Source: Comamonas testosteroni (GTDB lineage Bacteria; Pseudomonadota; Gammaproteobacteria; Burkholderiales; Burkholderiaceae_C). Taken from it: a stretch of DNA of 64,000 nucleotides. How positions within the stretch are numbered: position 1 is the first letter of the stretch; the number at the start of each line of letters is the position of its first letter. Shown piece by piece: positions 55,260-63,768 of this stretch. The stretch is from positions 3,782,001 to 3,846,000 of the forward strand of contig NZ_CP043568.1 of the NCBI RefSeq assembly GCF_014076415.1. Reading direction: 5' to 3'. The position numbers were made by a program, and so were the translations under genes. The notes beneath the pieces were generated by a model. It did not search any database. It saw only the letters and a program-made list of their open reading frames with translations, and was not told where the DNA came from.

Positions 55260-55329
55260 ATCTAACGCCTGAGCTCAGCCGACCGAAACCGCGTAGCGGT
55301 TTTGGGTCGGCTGCAGCGATTTGTTGGGC
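55260..55329 (-). other. attC of the cmlA1 cassette
   Basis: The 70-base site has the core atctaac/gttgggc at its ends and a strong imperfect palindrome (cagccgaccgaaaccgcg and its mate). It forms the joint to the 3'-conserved segment. Confidence 0.88.
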
Positions 55330-55348
55330 GATAGCTTGCCACATTCTC

Positions 55349-56608
55349 TCAACGATTGGGATTTGATGTACTTTCCGCACTTTGTAGCGCGACCACATCA
55401 TGCTCCCCCTGGCCGCGAGAGCCCTTCACTCGGGAAACACAAGACAGACCGAGCACGACTGTTGCAAGGGTCAAACAGTACACGACAACCGGCCAAGCCG
55501 TGTTGCGCGGCAACAGCGAAATGATCAACGTTCCGATGCTTCCTAGCAGTACACCGCCCAAGCAGAAGTAGACTGCCGTGACCGTTCCAGCAACATGGTC
55601 GAATCCTCGAAGAGCGCCATTGGGCGCCACAGATACCGCTGTGGCGACACCAATACCCACTAGCCACATTGGAGCAATAAAGCCTAACACGGACTGCAAA
55701 GCCCATATTTCGGTGATGGCAAGCAATACTGCTCCAGCTATCAGGCATCCCATTCCCATTCGCAAGACACTTGGGCTGCCCCACTTGGGTATCACACGCC
55801 CCATAAAACGAGCCGTAAACACCATGGCAATTGCCACTGTGGCGAACAGCAGGCTGAAGCCAAGCTGAGACACACCTTGCCTGCCCATCATTAGTCCGGG
55901 CGCAATGGAGAAAAAGACGAAGAAGCTACCCATTCCAGCGGCGTAACACAACGTGTACAACCAGAAGTTCAGGCACTTAACGGGGAGTAGCAGCTGCGAC
56001 CATTGCAAGCCCGCAACTCGTTGCACCCGGGTTTCAGGCCAGAATCGCCACGCTGCTGCAGATGCAGCGATCATGCCCAAACCTAGAAACGCAAAGATAG
56101 CCCGCCACCCAAGCCACATGTCGACGAGCGCTCCGAGCAATGGGCCTACCGCCGGGACTATGGCCAGCATGGATCCGAGTATGCCGTAAATGACATTACT
56201 TTCCTCGCGACCTGCGTAAATGTCACGTACTGTTGCAAATGTGGAAACAAGGCACGCCGAGGCACCACAAGCCTGAAGAATCCGAAGCCCCAGAAAGACT
56301 TCAGCCGATGACGTAAGAGCGAGGCCCATTGACGCCACAACGTAGGCGAGGCCACCTCCCAGTAGAACGGGGCGGCGCCCCAGTCGGTCCGATAGCGGTC
56401 CAAACAAGAGCTGACCGGCACCAATCATGACCAAGTACGTTGTCAGCGTAAGCTGAATTGTGCTCGCTGTCGTACCAAGCGCGTTTGGCATAAACGGCAC
56501 TGCTGGCAAGTACATGTCCATGCCGAGTGATGCCAATAAATCGAACGGTGATAACAACAACACCGTGGCGGCAAGGGAGTACCGCCAACTAAAGTTTTTT
56601 GAGCGCAC
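55349..56608 (-). CDS. cmlA1: Chloramphenicol exporter CmlA1
   Basis: The 419-residue MFS pump has 12 membrane segments and the DHA1 loop GPLSDRLGRRPVLLGGGL. The sequence agrees with CmlA1 as I remember it, apart from the GTG start and possibly one or two residues. It exports non-fluorinated phenicols. Expression is controlled by a leader peptide 99 bases upstream. The longer frame to 56656 overlaps this leader region. Confidence 0.95.
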   Translation of the reverse strand: MRSKNFSWRYSLAATVLLLSPFDLLASLGMDMYLPAVPFMPNALGTTASTIQLTLTTYLVMIGAGQLLFGPLSDRLGRRPVLLGGGLAYVVASMGLALTSSAEVFLGLRILQACGASACLVSTFATVRDIYAGREESNVIYGILGSMLAIVPAVGPLLGALVDMWLGWRAIFAFLGLGMIAASAAAWRFWPETRVQRVAGLQWSQLLLPVKCLNFWLYTLCYAAGMGSFFVFFSIAPGLMMGRQGVSQLGFSLLFATVAIAMVFTARFMGRVIPKWGSPSVLRMGMGCLIAGAVLLAITEIWALQSVLGFIAPMWLVGIGVATAVSVAPNGALRGFDHVAGTVTAVYFCLGGVLLGSIGTLIISLLPRNTAWPVVVYCLTLATVVLGLSCVSRVKGSRGQGEHDVVALQSAESTSNPNR

Positions 56609-56706
56609 GAAACCATCTCCTTGAACAAAGGATTTGGCGGCGCTCCCGTAGAGCAAAAGGATTCATGAGAACGCCGCAACAACCGAAAAATGAAGGTTGC
56701 TGCGGC

Positions 56707-56736
56707 TTACTTGTCTGCGTTCTTGGAAGTGCTCAT
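56707..56736 (-). promoter_or_regulatory. cmlA leader peptide (attenuation)
   Basis: The nine-residue leader MSTSKNADK is complete with its TAA stop. It is known to stall ribosomes when chloramphenicol is present, which opens the cmlA ribosome-binding site. A hairpin-forming stretch (gcggcgttctcatg and gttgctgcgg parts) lies between it and cmlA1. Confidence 0.88.
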
Positions 56737-56808
56737 CTGCTGACTATCTCATGATTAAATTTGAATCGTAACAACTTTCAAGCAACTCTGCAAGGAGCCT
56801 TATTGTGC

Positions 56809-56868
56809 GCCCAACGCCGGAGTTAAGCCGCCGCGCGTAGCGCGGTCGGCTTGAACGAATTGTTAGAC
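56809..56868 (-). other. attC of the aadA2 cassette
   Basis: The 60-base site has cores gcccaac and gttagac and the palindrome ccgcgcgtagcgcgg, typical for aadA cassettes. Confidence 0.92.
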
Positions 56869-56869
56869 A

Positions 56870-57661
56870 TCATTTACCAACTGACTTGATGATCTCGCCT
56901 TTCACAAAGCGAATAAATTCTTCCAAGTGATCTGCGCGTGAGGCCAAGTGATCTTCTTTTTGTCCCAGATAAGCTTGCTTAGCTTCAAGTAAGACGGGCT
57001 GATACTGGGCAGGTAGGCGTTTTATTGCCCAGTCGGCAGCGACATCCTTCGGCGCGATTTTGCCGGTTATTGCGCTGTACCAAATGCGGGACAACGTAAG
57101 CACTACATTTCGCTCATCGCCGGCCCAGTCGGGCTGCGAGTTCCATAGCTTCAAGGTTTCCCTCAGCGCCTCGAATAGATCCTGTTCAGGAACCGGGTCA
57201 AAGAATTCCTCCGCTGCCGGACCTACCAAGGCAACGCTATGTTCTCTTGCTTTTGTAAGCAGGATAGCTAGATCAATGTCGATCATGGCTGGCTCGAAGA
57301 TACCCGCAAGAATGTCATTGCGCTGCCATTCTCCAAATTGCAGCTCGCGCTTAGCCGGATAACGCCACGGGATGATGTCGTCATGCACGACAAGGGTGAC
57401 TTCTATAGCGCGGAGCGTCTCGCTCTCGCCAGGGAAAGCCGAAGCCTCCATAAGGTCATTGAGCAATGCTCGCCGCGTCGTTTCATCAAGCTTTACGGCC
57501 ACAGTAACCAACAAATCAATATCGCTGTATGGCTTCAGGCCGCCATCCACTGCGGAGCCGTACAAATGCACGGCCAGCAACGTTGATTCCAGATGGCGCT
57601 CAATGACGCTTAGCACCTCTGATAGTTGGTTCGAAATTTCGATGGTCACCGCTACCCTCAT
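56870..57661 (-). CDS. aadA2: Aminoglycoside 3''-nucleotidyltransferase AadA2
   Basis: The 263-residue enzyme adenylates streptomycin and spectinomycin. The nucleotidyltransferase site is HLYGSAVDGGLKPYSDIDLL, followed by VHDDIIPWRYPAKRELQFGE. Its start MRVAVTIEISNQLSEVLSVI and end IIKSVGK fit AadA2 rather than AadA1. The frame continues upstream into the attC site of the next cassette. Confidence 0.96.
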   Translation of the reverse strand: MRVAVTIEISNQLSEVLSVIERHLESTLLAVHLYGSAVDGGLKPYSDIDLLVTVAVKLDETTRRALLNDLMEASAFPGESETLRAIEVTLVVHDDIIPWRYPAKRELQFGEWQRNDILAGIFEPAMIDIDLAILLTKAREHSVALVGPAAEEFFDPVPEQDLFEALRETLKLWNSQPDWAGDERNVVLTLSRIWYSAITGKIAPKDVAADWAIKRLPAQYQPVLLEAKQAYLGQKEDHLASRADHLEEFIRFVKGEIIKSVGK

Positions 57662-57664
57662 GAT

Positions 57665-57775
57665 GTCTAACGCCGCCATAAGTTGCGGCTTTGGAGTTGA
57701 TTGTTTTGTGGTAGCGTAGCGTTAAACCACAAAACAAGCGACGGAAAAGCCGTCAACTTGATGGCCTTGTTAGCC
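57665..57775 (-). other. attC of the blaCARB-2 cassette
   Basis: The 111-base site has cores gtctaac and gttagcc and long inverted arms (gattgttttgtggt and accacaaaacaa). Confidence 0.9.
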
Positions 57776-57778
57776 TTA

Positions 57779-58645
57779 TCAGCGCGACTGTGATGTATAA
57801 ACGTCAAAAATTGAATGACCAATTTTAACAATCGCATCATTTCGCTCTGCCATTGAAGCCTGTGTTTGAGCTAGATAGATGCTCACAATAATTGGGGCTT
57901 GATGCTCACTCCACACAACTGCTGTAATACTCCGAGCACCAAATCCGCCAGCACCTGAGCGATCCGCAATGTTCCATCCCGCCGGCAATACTGAACGTAG
58001 TAAATTACCAGTGACTTGATTGTTCACCATCCAAGACTCTAATTTTTTCTGGTTCATTTCAGATAGCGCGGAACCAAATAAAAATTTATTCAAAGTACTG
58101 GCTATTGCCTTAGGAGTTGTCGTATCCCTCAAATCACCGAGCTTACCTTCATTTAAATCAGGCTCAATACGGTCTAGACGAGTCTCTTTGTCCCCAATTT
58201 GTCTTAAAAAATCAGTAACGCCTTTGGGGCCACCTACAGCACTTAGGATGATATTTGCCGCAGTATTATCACTTGTAGTCATAGTTGCGAAGCACGCATC
58301 ATCGAGTGTGATTGCCTGCCCTACTTGCTTTTCTATTACAGGGGAATAGGTCACAAGATCTGCTTTCTTAATCTCGACTGTACTATTGGGATTAACTTTT
58401 CCTTGCTCAGCATCATATAGTAATTTAGCGCAAGCTATTGTTTTAAAAGTACTTGTTAACGGGAAGCGCTGATTGCCATTGTAATCCCAATATTCTCCAT
58501 TTTGAGTATCAAGAACGGAAACACCTATACGAGCAGAAAGAGAAACTTCAATTGCCTTAACGTCTTGTTCAACTTGCTGAAACTTTGAACTACTTGCAAA
58601 AACCACGGATGGTATTAAAAGCGAAAATGCCAATAAAAACTTCAT
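57779..58645 (-). CDS. blaCARB-2: Class A carbenicillinase CARB-2 (PSE-1)
   Basis: The 288-residue enzyme has a signal peptide ([14 protein letters not shown]), the active site STFK (Ser65-Lys68 in the precursor), the SDN loop ([11 protein letters not shown]) and RSG in place of KTG ([10 protein letters not shown]), the mark of carbenicillinases. It hydrolyses carbenicillin and ampicillin. The sequence agrees with CARB-2 as I remember it. The start at 58645 is fixed by the signal peptide. Confidence 0.95.
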   Translation of the reverse strand: MKFLLAFSLLIPSVVFASSSKFQQVEQDVKAIEVSLSARIGVSVLDTQNGEYWDYNGNQRFPLTSTFKTIACAKLLYDAEQGKVNPNSTVEIKKADLVTYSPVIEKQVGQAITLDDACFATMTTSDNTAANIILSAVGGPKGVTDFLRQIGDKETRLDRIEPDLNEGKLGDLRDTTTPKAIASTLNKFLFGSALSEMNQKKLESWMVNNQVTGNLLRSVLPAGWNIADRSGAGGFGARSITAVVWSEHQAPIIVSIYLAQTQASMAERNDAIVKIGHSIFDVYTSQSR

Positions 58646-58708
58646 GTAAGTAACCCCATAATTTTGATTGTCACACATTTTATATAAAAGCATGAGGCTC
58701 CATAATAT

Positions 58709-58814
58709 GGCTAACGCCCGCCTCAACTGCCGGAGGTTAATGGCGCCTTTTTTGCAGCTCCACCGCAAAAAAAGGTGACAGTAACCGGAGGTCAGATTGC
58801 AGGCGCTTGTTAAC
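58709..58814 (-). other. attC of the dfrA16 cassette
   Basis: The site has a ggctaac core on one side and gttaac at the other, overlapping the dfrA16 stop, with inverted arms ttttttgcagct/caaaaaaaggtg. The second core is imperfect. Confidence 0.8.
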
Positions 58815-59283
58815 TCTTTTGCCAGATTTGATAACAATAGTTAATGTTAGACTCGAAATCTTGCTCAAATACCAACTTGAATGTATCTGGGATTTCAGGA
58901 AAAACTATGTCTCCATCTCGCTCGATGTCGACTGTTGAAATATGCAAAGTATCTACTTTGGAAATCAAGCTTTTGTATATTTCACCACCACCAGAAACGA
59001 TAACATGATCCGTGATTTCCTCTAAATTTATTAAGGCATCCTGAATTGAGGAGAAAACCATTACACCCTCATCATTCGTAGAAAAATTAGAGCGAGTTAC
59101 AACTGCATACTTTCGATTTGGGAGAGCGCCCATTGACTCAAAAGTTTTGCGTCCAACTAAAAGCCATTGATTATATGTAATTGCCTTAAATAGAAGTTGC
59201 TCGCCTTTGGCGCTCCATGGAATATCTGGTCCATTACCGATAATACCGTTCTTCGACTTGGCAGCCATTAGTGATAACTTCAC
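58810..59283 (-). CDS. dfrA16: Trimethoprim-resistant dihydrofolate reductase, DfrA16-like
   Basis: The 157-residue enzyme has the family-1 DfrA parts: [40 protein letters not shown] and [14 protein letters not shown]. The residues KSNFSTN... region and the end [11 protein letters not shown] distinguish it from DfrA1 and DfrA15 and fit DfrA16. The allele number is from memory. It is the first cassette after attI1. Confidence 0.85.
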   Translation of the reverse strand: MKLSLMAAKSKNGIIGNGPDIPWSAKGEQLLFKAITYNQWLLVGRKTFESMGALPNRKYAVVTRSNFSTNDEGVMVFSSIQDALINLEEITDHVIVSGGGEIYKSLISKVDTLHISTVDIERDGDIVFPEIPDTFKLVFEQDFESNINYCYQIWQKS

Positions 59284-59298
59284 GATTTCTCCCTCGAG

Positions 59299-59363
59299 TT
59301 AACTTTGTTTTAGGGCGACTGCCCTGCTGCGTAACATCGTTGCTGCTCCATAACATCAAACAT
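59299..59363 (-). other. attI1 recombination site
   Basis: It holds the attI1 body (actttgttttagggcgac, then tgccctgctgcgtaacatcg and gttgctgctccataacatc) between intI1 and the first cassette. Confidence 0.9.
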
Positions 59364-59438
59364 CGACCCACGGCGTAACGCGCTTGCTGCTTGGATGCCC
59401 GAGGCATAGACTGTACAAAAAAACAGTCATAACAAGCC

Positions 59439-60236
59439 ATGAAAACCGCCACTGCGCCGTTACCACCGCTGCGTTCGGTCAAGGTTCTGGACCAGTTGCG
59501 TGAGCGCATACGCTACTTGCATTACAGCTTACGAACAGAACAGGCTTATGTCCACTGGGTTCGTGCCTTCATCCGTTTCCACGGTGTGCGTCACCCGGCA
59601 ACCTTGGGCAGCAGCGAAGTCGAGGCATTTCTGTCCTGGCTGGCGAACGAGCGCAAGGTTTCGGTCTCCACGCATCGTCAGGCATTGGCGGCCTTGCTGT
59701 TCTTCTACGGCAAGGTGCTGTGCACGGATCTGCCCTGGCTTCAGGAGATCGGAAGACCTCGGCCGTCGCGGCGCTTGCCGGTGGTGCTGACCCCGGATGA
59801 AGTGGTTCGCATCCTCGGTTTTCTGGAAGGCGAGCATCGTTTGTTCGCCCAGCTTCTGTATGGAACGGGCATGCGGATCAGTGAGGGTTTGCAACTGCGG
59901 GTCAAGGATCTGGATTTCGATCACGGCACGATCATCGTGCGGGAGGGCAAGGGCTCCAAGGATCGGGCCTTGATGTTACCCGAGAGCTTGGCACCCAGCC
60001 TGCGCGAGCAGCTGTCGCGTGCACGGGCATGGTGGCTGAAGGACCAGGCCGAGGGCCGCAGCGGCGTTGCGCTTCCCGACGCCCTTGAGCGGAAGTATCC
60101 GCGCGCCGGGCATTCCTGGCCGTGGTTCTGGGTTTTTGCGCAGCACACGCATTCGACCGATCCACGGAGCGGTGTCGTGCGTCGCCATCACATGTATGAC
60201 CAGACCTTTCAGCGCGCCTTCAAACGTGCCGTAGAA
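59439..60236 (+). pseudogene. intI1: Class 1 integron integrase IntI1, truncated by IS26
   Basis: About 266 of 337 residues remain, ending [10 protein letters not shown]. The first catalytic arginine is present ([17 protein letters not shown]), but the HxLRHSF box, the second histidine and the tyrosine are lost. It cannot recombine cassettes. Residues Arg32 and His39 fit the version that overlaps a PcW promoter. Confidence 0.96.
59526..59554 (-). promoter_or_regulatory. Cassette promoter Pc, weak type PcW (no active P2)
   Basis: On the reverse strand the -35 is TGGACA and the -10 is TAAGCT with 17 bases between, which is the PcW version. The P2 site (TTGTTA ... TACAGT near 59415-59440) has 14 bases between its boxes, so it is the inactive form. 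All cassettes depend on this promoter unless cmlA1 has its own. Confidence 0.88.
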
Positions 60237-61056
60237 GGCACTGTTGCAAAGTTAGCGATGAGGCAGCCTTTTGTCTTATTCAAAGGCCTTACATTTCAAA
60301 AACTCTGCTTACCAGGCGCATTTCGCCCAGGGGATCACCATAATAAAATGCTGAGGCCTGGCCTTTGCGTAGTGCACGCATCACCTCAATACCTTTGATG
60401 GTGGCGTAAGCCGTCTTCATGGATTTAAATCCCAGCGTGGCGCCGATTATCCGTTTCAGTTTGCCATGATCGCATTCAATCACGTTGTTCCGGTACTTAA
60501 TCTGTCGGTGTTCAACGTCAGACGGGCACCGGCCTTCGCGTTTGAGCAGAGCAAGCGCGCGACCATAGGCGGGCGCTTTATCCGTGTTGATGAATCGCGG
60601 GATCTGCCACTTCTTCACGTTGTTGAGGATTTTACCCAGAAACCGGTATGCAGCTTTGCTGTTACGACGGGAGGAGAGATAAAAATCGACAGTGCGGCCC
60701 CGGCTGTCGACGGCCCGGTACAGATACGCCCAGCGGCCATTGACCTTCACGTAGGTTTCATCCATGTGCCACGGGCAAAGATCGGAAGGGTTACGCCAGT
60801 ACCAGCGCAGCCGTTTTTCCATTTCAGGCGCATAACGCTGAACCCAGCGGTAAATCGTGGAGTGATCGACATTCACTCCGCGTTCAGCCAGCATCTCCTG
60901 CAGCTCACGGTAACTGATGCCGTATTTGCAGTACCAGCGTACGGCCCACAGAATGATGTCACGCTGAAAATGCCGGCCTTTGAATGGGTTCATGTGCAGC
61001 TCCATCAGCAAAAGGGGATGATAAGTTTATCACCACCGACTATTTGCAACAGTGCC
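60237..61056 (-). mobile_element. IS26, complete (820 bp)
   Basis: It has ends ggcactgttgcaaa and ttgcaacagtgcc and is exactly 820 bp. Its left end interrupts intI1. It is the likely cause of the join between the integron and tet(C). Confidence 0.97.
60289..60993 (-). CDS. tnpA: IS26 transposase
   Basis: The 234-residue IS6-family transposase starts [20 protein letters not shown]. The DDE residues are in [23 protein letters not shown] and [12 protein letters not shown]. It is complete. Confidence 0.97.
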
Positions 61057-61524
61057 CATAGGCTTCATCAGCGCCTGACTGGCGAGCACGATTCCGGCCC
61101 TAGCCGCAGGATCGCGCAGGACGACCTAGTTACGAACCAGGCCGAGTGTTCCTGACATCCATCGGCACCATAGTTCTGCTTATCCGGCACGCGCGCGTCA
61201 GGGGTGTGGTGAACTACAAAGCAGACCCGTTGAGGTTATCAGTTCGATGCACAATCAGCAGCGCATAAAATATGCACAAGAACAGGAGCACCCTTCGCAT
61301 TAAGCTGTGGTGGTAACAAGTAGTGCCGGGCTACCATCAGCGAGCATGATGCGCTCCCACAGCATTCGCCTTGGCAGTATGGAAGTTCCTCGCTCCAGTT
61401 CGGGCCGGTATCCACCTCGAGTGACCCCAGCCGCCCCTCATGCCAACCGAGCCCATTAAGCGCAGAGTCGGCCGCAACTATCTCGGGGACGCATAAACAC
61501 GCAGCGATTTACCAAGGAGTTCGG
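61057..61524. other. 468 bases without a supported gene
   Basis: The segment from IS26 to the small HTH gene has no long frame with a known domain. It probably belongs to the backbone of the tet(C) module. Confidence 0.7.
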
Positions 61525-61839
61525 CTAGGTCAATCCGCAATTCCCTTTGCCTGGCCGGAGATGCCGCGAGCAAACAATGTGTCCGGTCGCTACCAGATGG
61601 ACTTTGTGGGCGGAGGATTGCACCAGACGCTTCAGCGCAGCGTCGTACGATGAATCGGAAGGCCCGGTAAGCAATTGAAGAACCGCTGACCACCTCCCAT
61701 CCGACAATGCAAGGGTGCCCCGCTCCCAGCGCGACACGGTTGCCTGATCCACACCCATTAATTCAGCTAGGTGACTTTGCTTCATATGACGAAGCAACCG
61801 CGCCCTCCGCACCTGCCGCCCCCTGTCATTCGTCAACAT
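61525..61839 (-). CDS. Small XRE-like helix-turn-helix protein
   Basis: The 104-residue protein has a helix-turn-helix: MKQSHLAELMGVDQATVSRW followed by ERGTLALSDG. It overlaps the end of tetR(C) by 14 bases on the same strand, which suggests coupling. Its role in tetracycline resistance is unknown. Confidence 0.6.
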   Translation of the reverse strand: MLTNDRGRQVRRARLLRHMKQSHLAELMGVDQATVSRWERGTLALSDGRWSAVLQLLTGPSDSSYDAALKRLVQSSAHKVHLVATGHIVCSRHLRPGKGNCGLT

Positions 61840-62485
61840 TCTTCAGCACCTCAATGTCGTTCGTAGTGAGCCTCATTTTTTCAAGACCGCCGATGATGAG
61901 AGCCAGGCCTCGCTCGAATGCCGCGTCCGGACCGCCTTCGTAGACGATTTTCATCGCGCTCTGTAGGCGCGCCGGCATCGTAGACGCTGAGGTGGTCAAC
62001 TGATCTTCGCCCCGCTCCTCGGCGTCTGCCTCGCTAGCTTGCTGCTCAAGAACAGCGCCGACGGTGAAGTAGCTGATTGCCATCAACGCATAGGTCGCGT
62101 CACCTGCCGAAAAGCCAGCATCGCAAAGGAAGCGAAGCTGCGCGTCGGCTTTTTCCATCTGCGGCGCGGCTGGCCGCGTCCCGGCATGAATACGCGCGCC
62201 ATCGCGATAAGCGAGCAACGCCCGTCGAAAACTGCATGCATTGCCCTTCAGGAACGAACGCCAGTCGTCGTCATCCCTTGGCGTCGAATGCGTGTGATTT
62301 ATCGTCAGCATGGCTTCGGCAAGTGCGTCGAGCAACGCACGCTTGTTCTTGAAATGCCAGTAGAGCGCTGGCTGTTGCACCCCGAGGCGCTCAGCCAGTC
62401 GGCGCGTCGTTAGACCTTCCATGCCCACGTCGTTAAGCAGTTCGAGCGCGGTTCGGATCACGGCCTCGCGTTGGAGCTTGTTCAT
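61826..62485 (-). CDS. tetR(C): Tetracycline repressor TetR(C)
   Basis: The 219-residue repressor starts MNKLQREAVIRTALELLNDV and has a TetR helix-turn-helix (LTTRRLAERLGVQQPALYWH). The core HSTPRDDDDWRSFLKGNACS and later part bind tetracycline-magnesium. It binds operators in the 92-base space before tetA(C). It is complete. Confidence 0.96.
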   Translation of the reverse strand: MNKLQREAVIRTALELLNDVGMEGLTTRRLAERLGVQQPALYWHFKNKRALLDALAEAMLTINHTHSTPRDDDDWRSFLKGNACSFRRALLAYRDGARIHAGTRPAAPQMEKADAQLRFLCDAGFSAGDATYALMAISYFTVGAVLEQQASEADAEERGEDQLTTSASTMPARLQSAMKIVYEGGPDAAFERGLALIIGGLEKMRLTTNDIEVLKNVDE

Positions 62486-62501
62486 TCGCGAATTCTCATG
62501 G

Positions 62502-62552
62502 TTGACAGCTTATCATCGATAAGCTTTAATGCGGTAGTTTATCACCGTTAAA
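62502..62552 (+). promoter_or_regulatory. tetA(C) promoter and tet operators
   Basis: The promoter is TTGACA (62502-62507), 17 bases, TTTAAT (62525-62530). The palindrome cttatcatcgataag (62509-62523) lies between the boxes, so a bound repressor blocks it. A weaker copy, tttatcaccgttaaa (62538-62552), follows. Confidence 0.88.
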
Positions 62553-62577
62553 TTGCTAACGCAGTCAGGCACCGTGT

Positions 62578-63768
62578 ATGAAATCTAACAATGCGCTCAT
62601 CGTCATCCTCGGCACCGTCACCCTGGATGCTGTAGGCATAGGCTTGGTTATGCCGGTACTGCCGGGCCTCTTGCGGGATATCGTCCATTCCGACAGCATC
62701 GCCAGTCACTATGGCGTGCTGCTAGCGCTATATGCGTTGATGCAATTTCTATGCGCACCCGTTCTCGGAGCACTGTCCGACCGCTTTGGCCGCCGCCCAG
62801 TCCTGCTCGCTTCGCTACTTGGAGCCACTATCGACTACGCGATCATGGCGACCACACCCGTCCTGTGGATCCTCTACGCCGGACGCATCGTGGCCGGCAT
62901 CACCGGCGCCACAGGTGCGGTTGCTGGCGCCTATATCGCCGACATCACCGATGGGGAAGATCGGGCTCGCCACTTCGGGCTCATGAGCGCTTGTTTCGGC
63001 GTGGGTATGGTGGCAGGCCCCGTGGCCGGGGGACTGTTGGGCGCCATCTCCTTGCATGCACCATTCCTTGCGGCGGCGGTGCTCAACGGCCTCAACCTAC
63101 TACTGGGCTGCTTCCTAATGCAGGAGTCGCATAAGGGAGAGCGTCGACCGATGCCCTTGAGAGCCTTCAACCCAGTCAGCTCCTTCCGGTGGGCGCGGGG
63201 CATGACTATCGTCGCCGCACTTATGACTGTCTTCTTTATCATGCAACTCGTAGGACAGGTGCCGGCAGCGCTCTGGGTCATTTTCGGCGAGGACCGCTTT
63301 CGCTGGAGCGCGACGATGATCGGCCTGTCGCTTGCGGTATTCGGAATCTTGCACGCCCTCGCTCAAGCCTTCGTCACTGGTCCCGCCACCAAACGTTTCG
63401 GCGAGAAGCAGGCCATTATCGCCGGCATGGCGGCCGACGCGCTGGGCTACGTCTTGCTGGCGTTCGCGACGCGAGGCTGGATGGCCTTCCCCATTATGAT
63501 TCTTCTCGCTTCCGGCGGCATCGGGATGCCCGCGTTGCAGGCCATGCTGTCCAGGCAGGTAGATGACGACCATCAGGGACAGCTTCAAGGATCGCTCGCG
63601 GCTCTTACCAGCCTAACTTCGATCATTGGACCGCTGATCTTCACGGCGATTTATGCCGCCTCGGCGAGCACATGGAACGGGTTGGCATGGATTGTAGGCG
63701 CCGCCCTATACCTTGTCTGCCTCCCCGCGTTGCGTCGCGGTGCATGGAGCCGGGCCACCTCGACCTGA
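62578..63768 (+). CDS. tetA(C): Tetracycline exporter TetA(C)
   Basis: The 396-residue MFS antiporter has 12 membrane segments and the loop GALSDRFGRRPVLL. It exports tetracycline-magnesium for a proton. It is nearly identical to the pBR322/pSC101 protein; I note a Phe where I remember Val in IIGPLIFTAIY. Confidence 0.97.
   Translation: MKSNNALIVILGTVTLDAVGIGLVMPVLPGLLRDIVHSDSIASHYGVLLALYALMQFLCAPVLGALSDRFGRRPVLLASLLGATIDYAIMATTPVLWILYAGRIVAGITGATGAVAGAYIADITDGEDRARHFGLMSACFGVGMVAGPVAGGLLGAISLHAPFLAAAVLNGLNLLLGCFLMQESHKGERRPMPLRAFNPVSSFRWARGMTIVAALMTVFFIMQLVGQVPAALWVIFGEDRFRWSATMIGLSLAVFGILHALAQAFVTGPATKRFGEKQAIIAGMAADALGYVLLAFATRGWMAFPIMILLASGGIGMPALQAMLSRQVDDDHQGQLQGSLAALTSLTSIIGPLIFTAIYAASASTWNGLAWIVGAALYLVCLPALRRGAWSRATST

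Larger units (their letters stand above)
51551..60236 (-). mobile_element. Class 1 integron, In4-like, with truncated intI1
   Basis: Order on the reverse strand is intI1 fragment, attI1, dfrA16, blaCARB-2, aadA2, cmlA1, 3'-conserved segment (about 2.24 kb: qacEdelta1, sul1, orf5), 123-bp IRt end, IS6100, IS6100 fragment and 152-bp IRt end. The IRi end is gone because IS26 cut intI1. Without tni genes it cannot move alone. Confidence 0.93.

Noticed and set aside
60237..61056. IS26 and IS6100 as a single composite transposon
   Set aside because: They are different IS6-family elements with different ends, so they cannot act as one matched pair.
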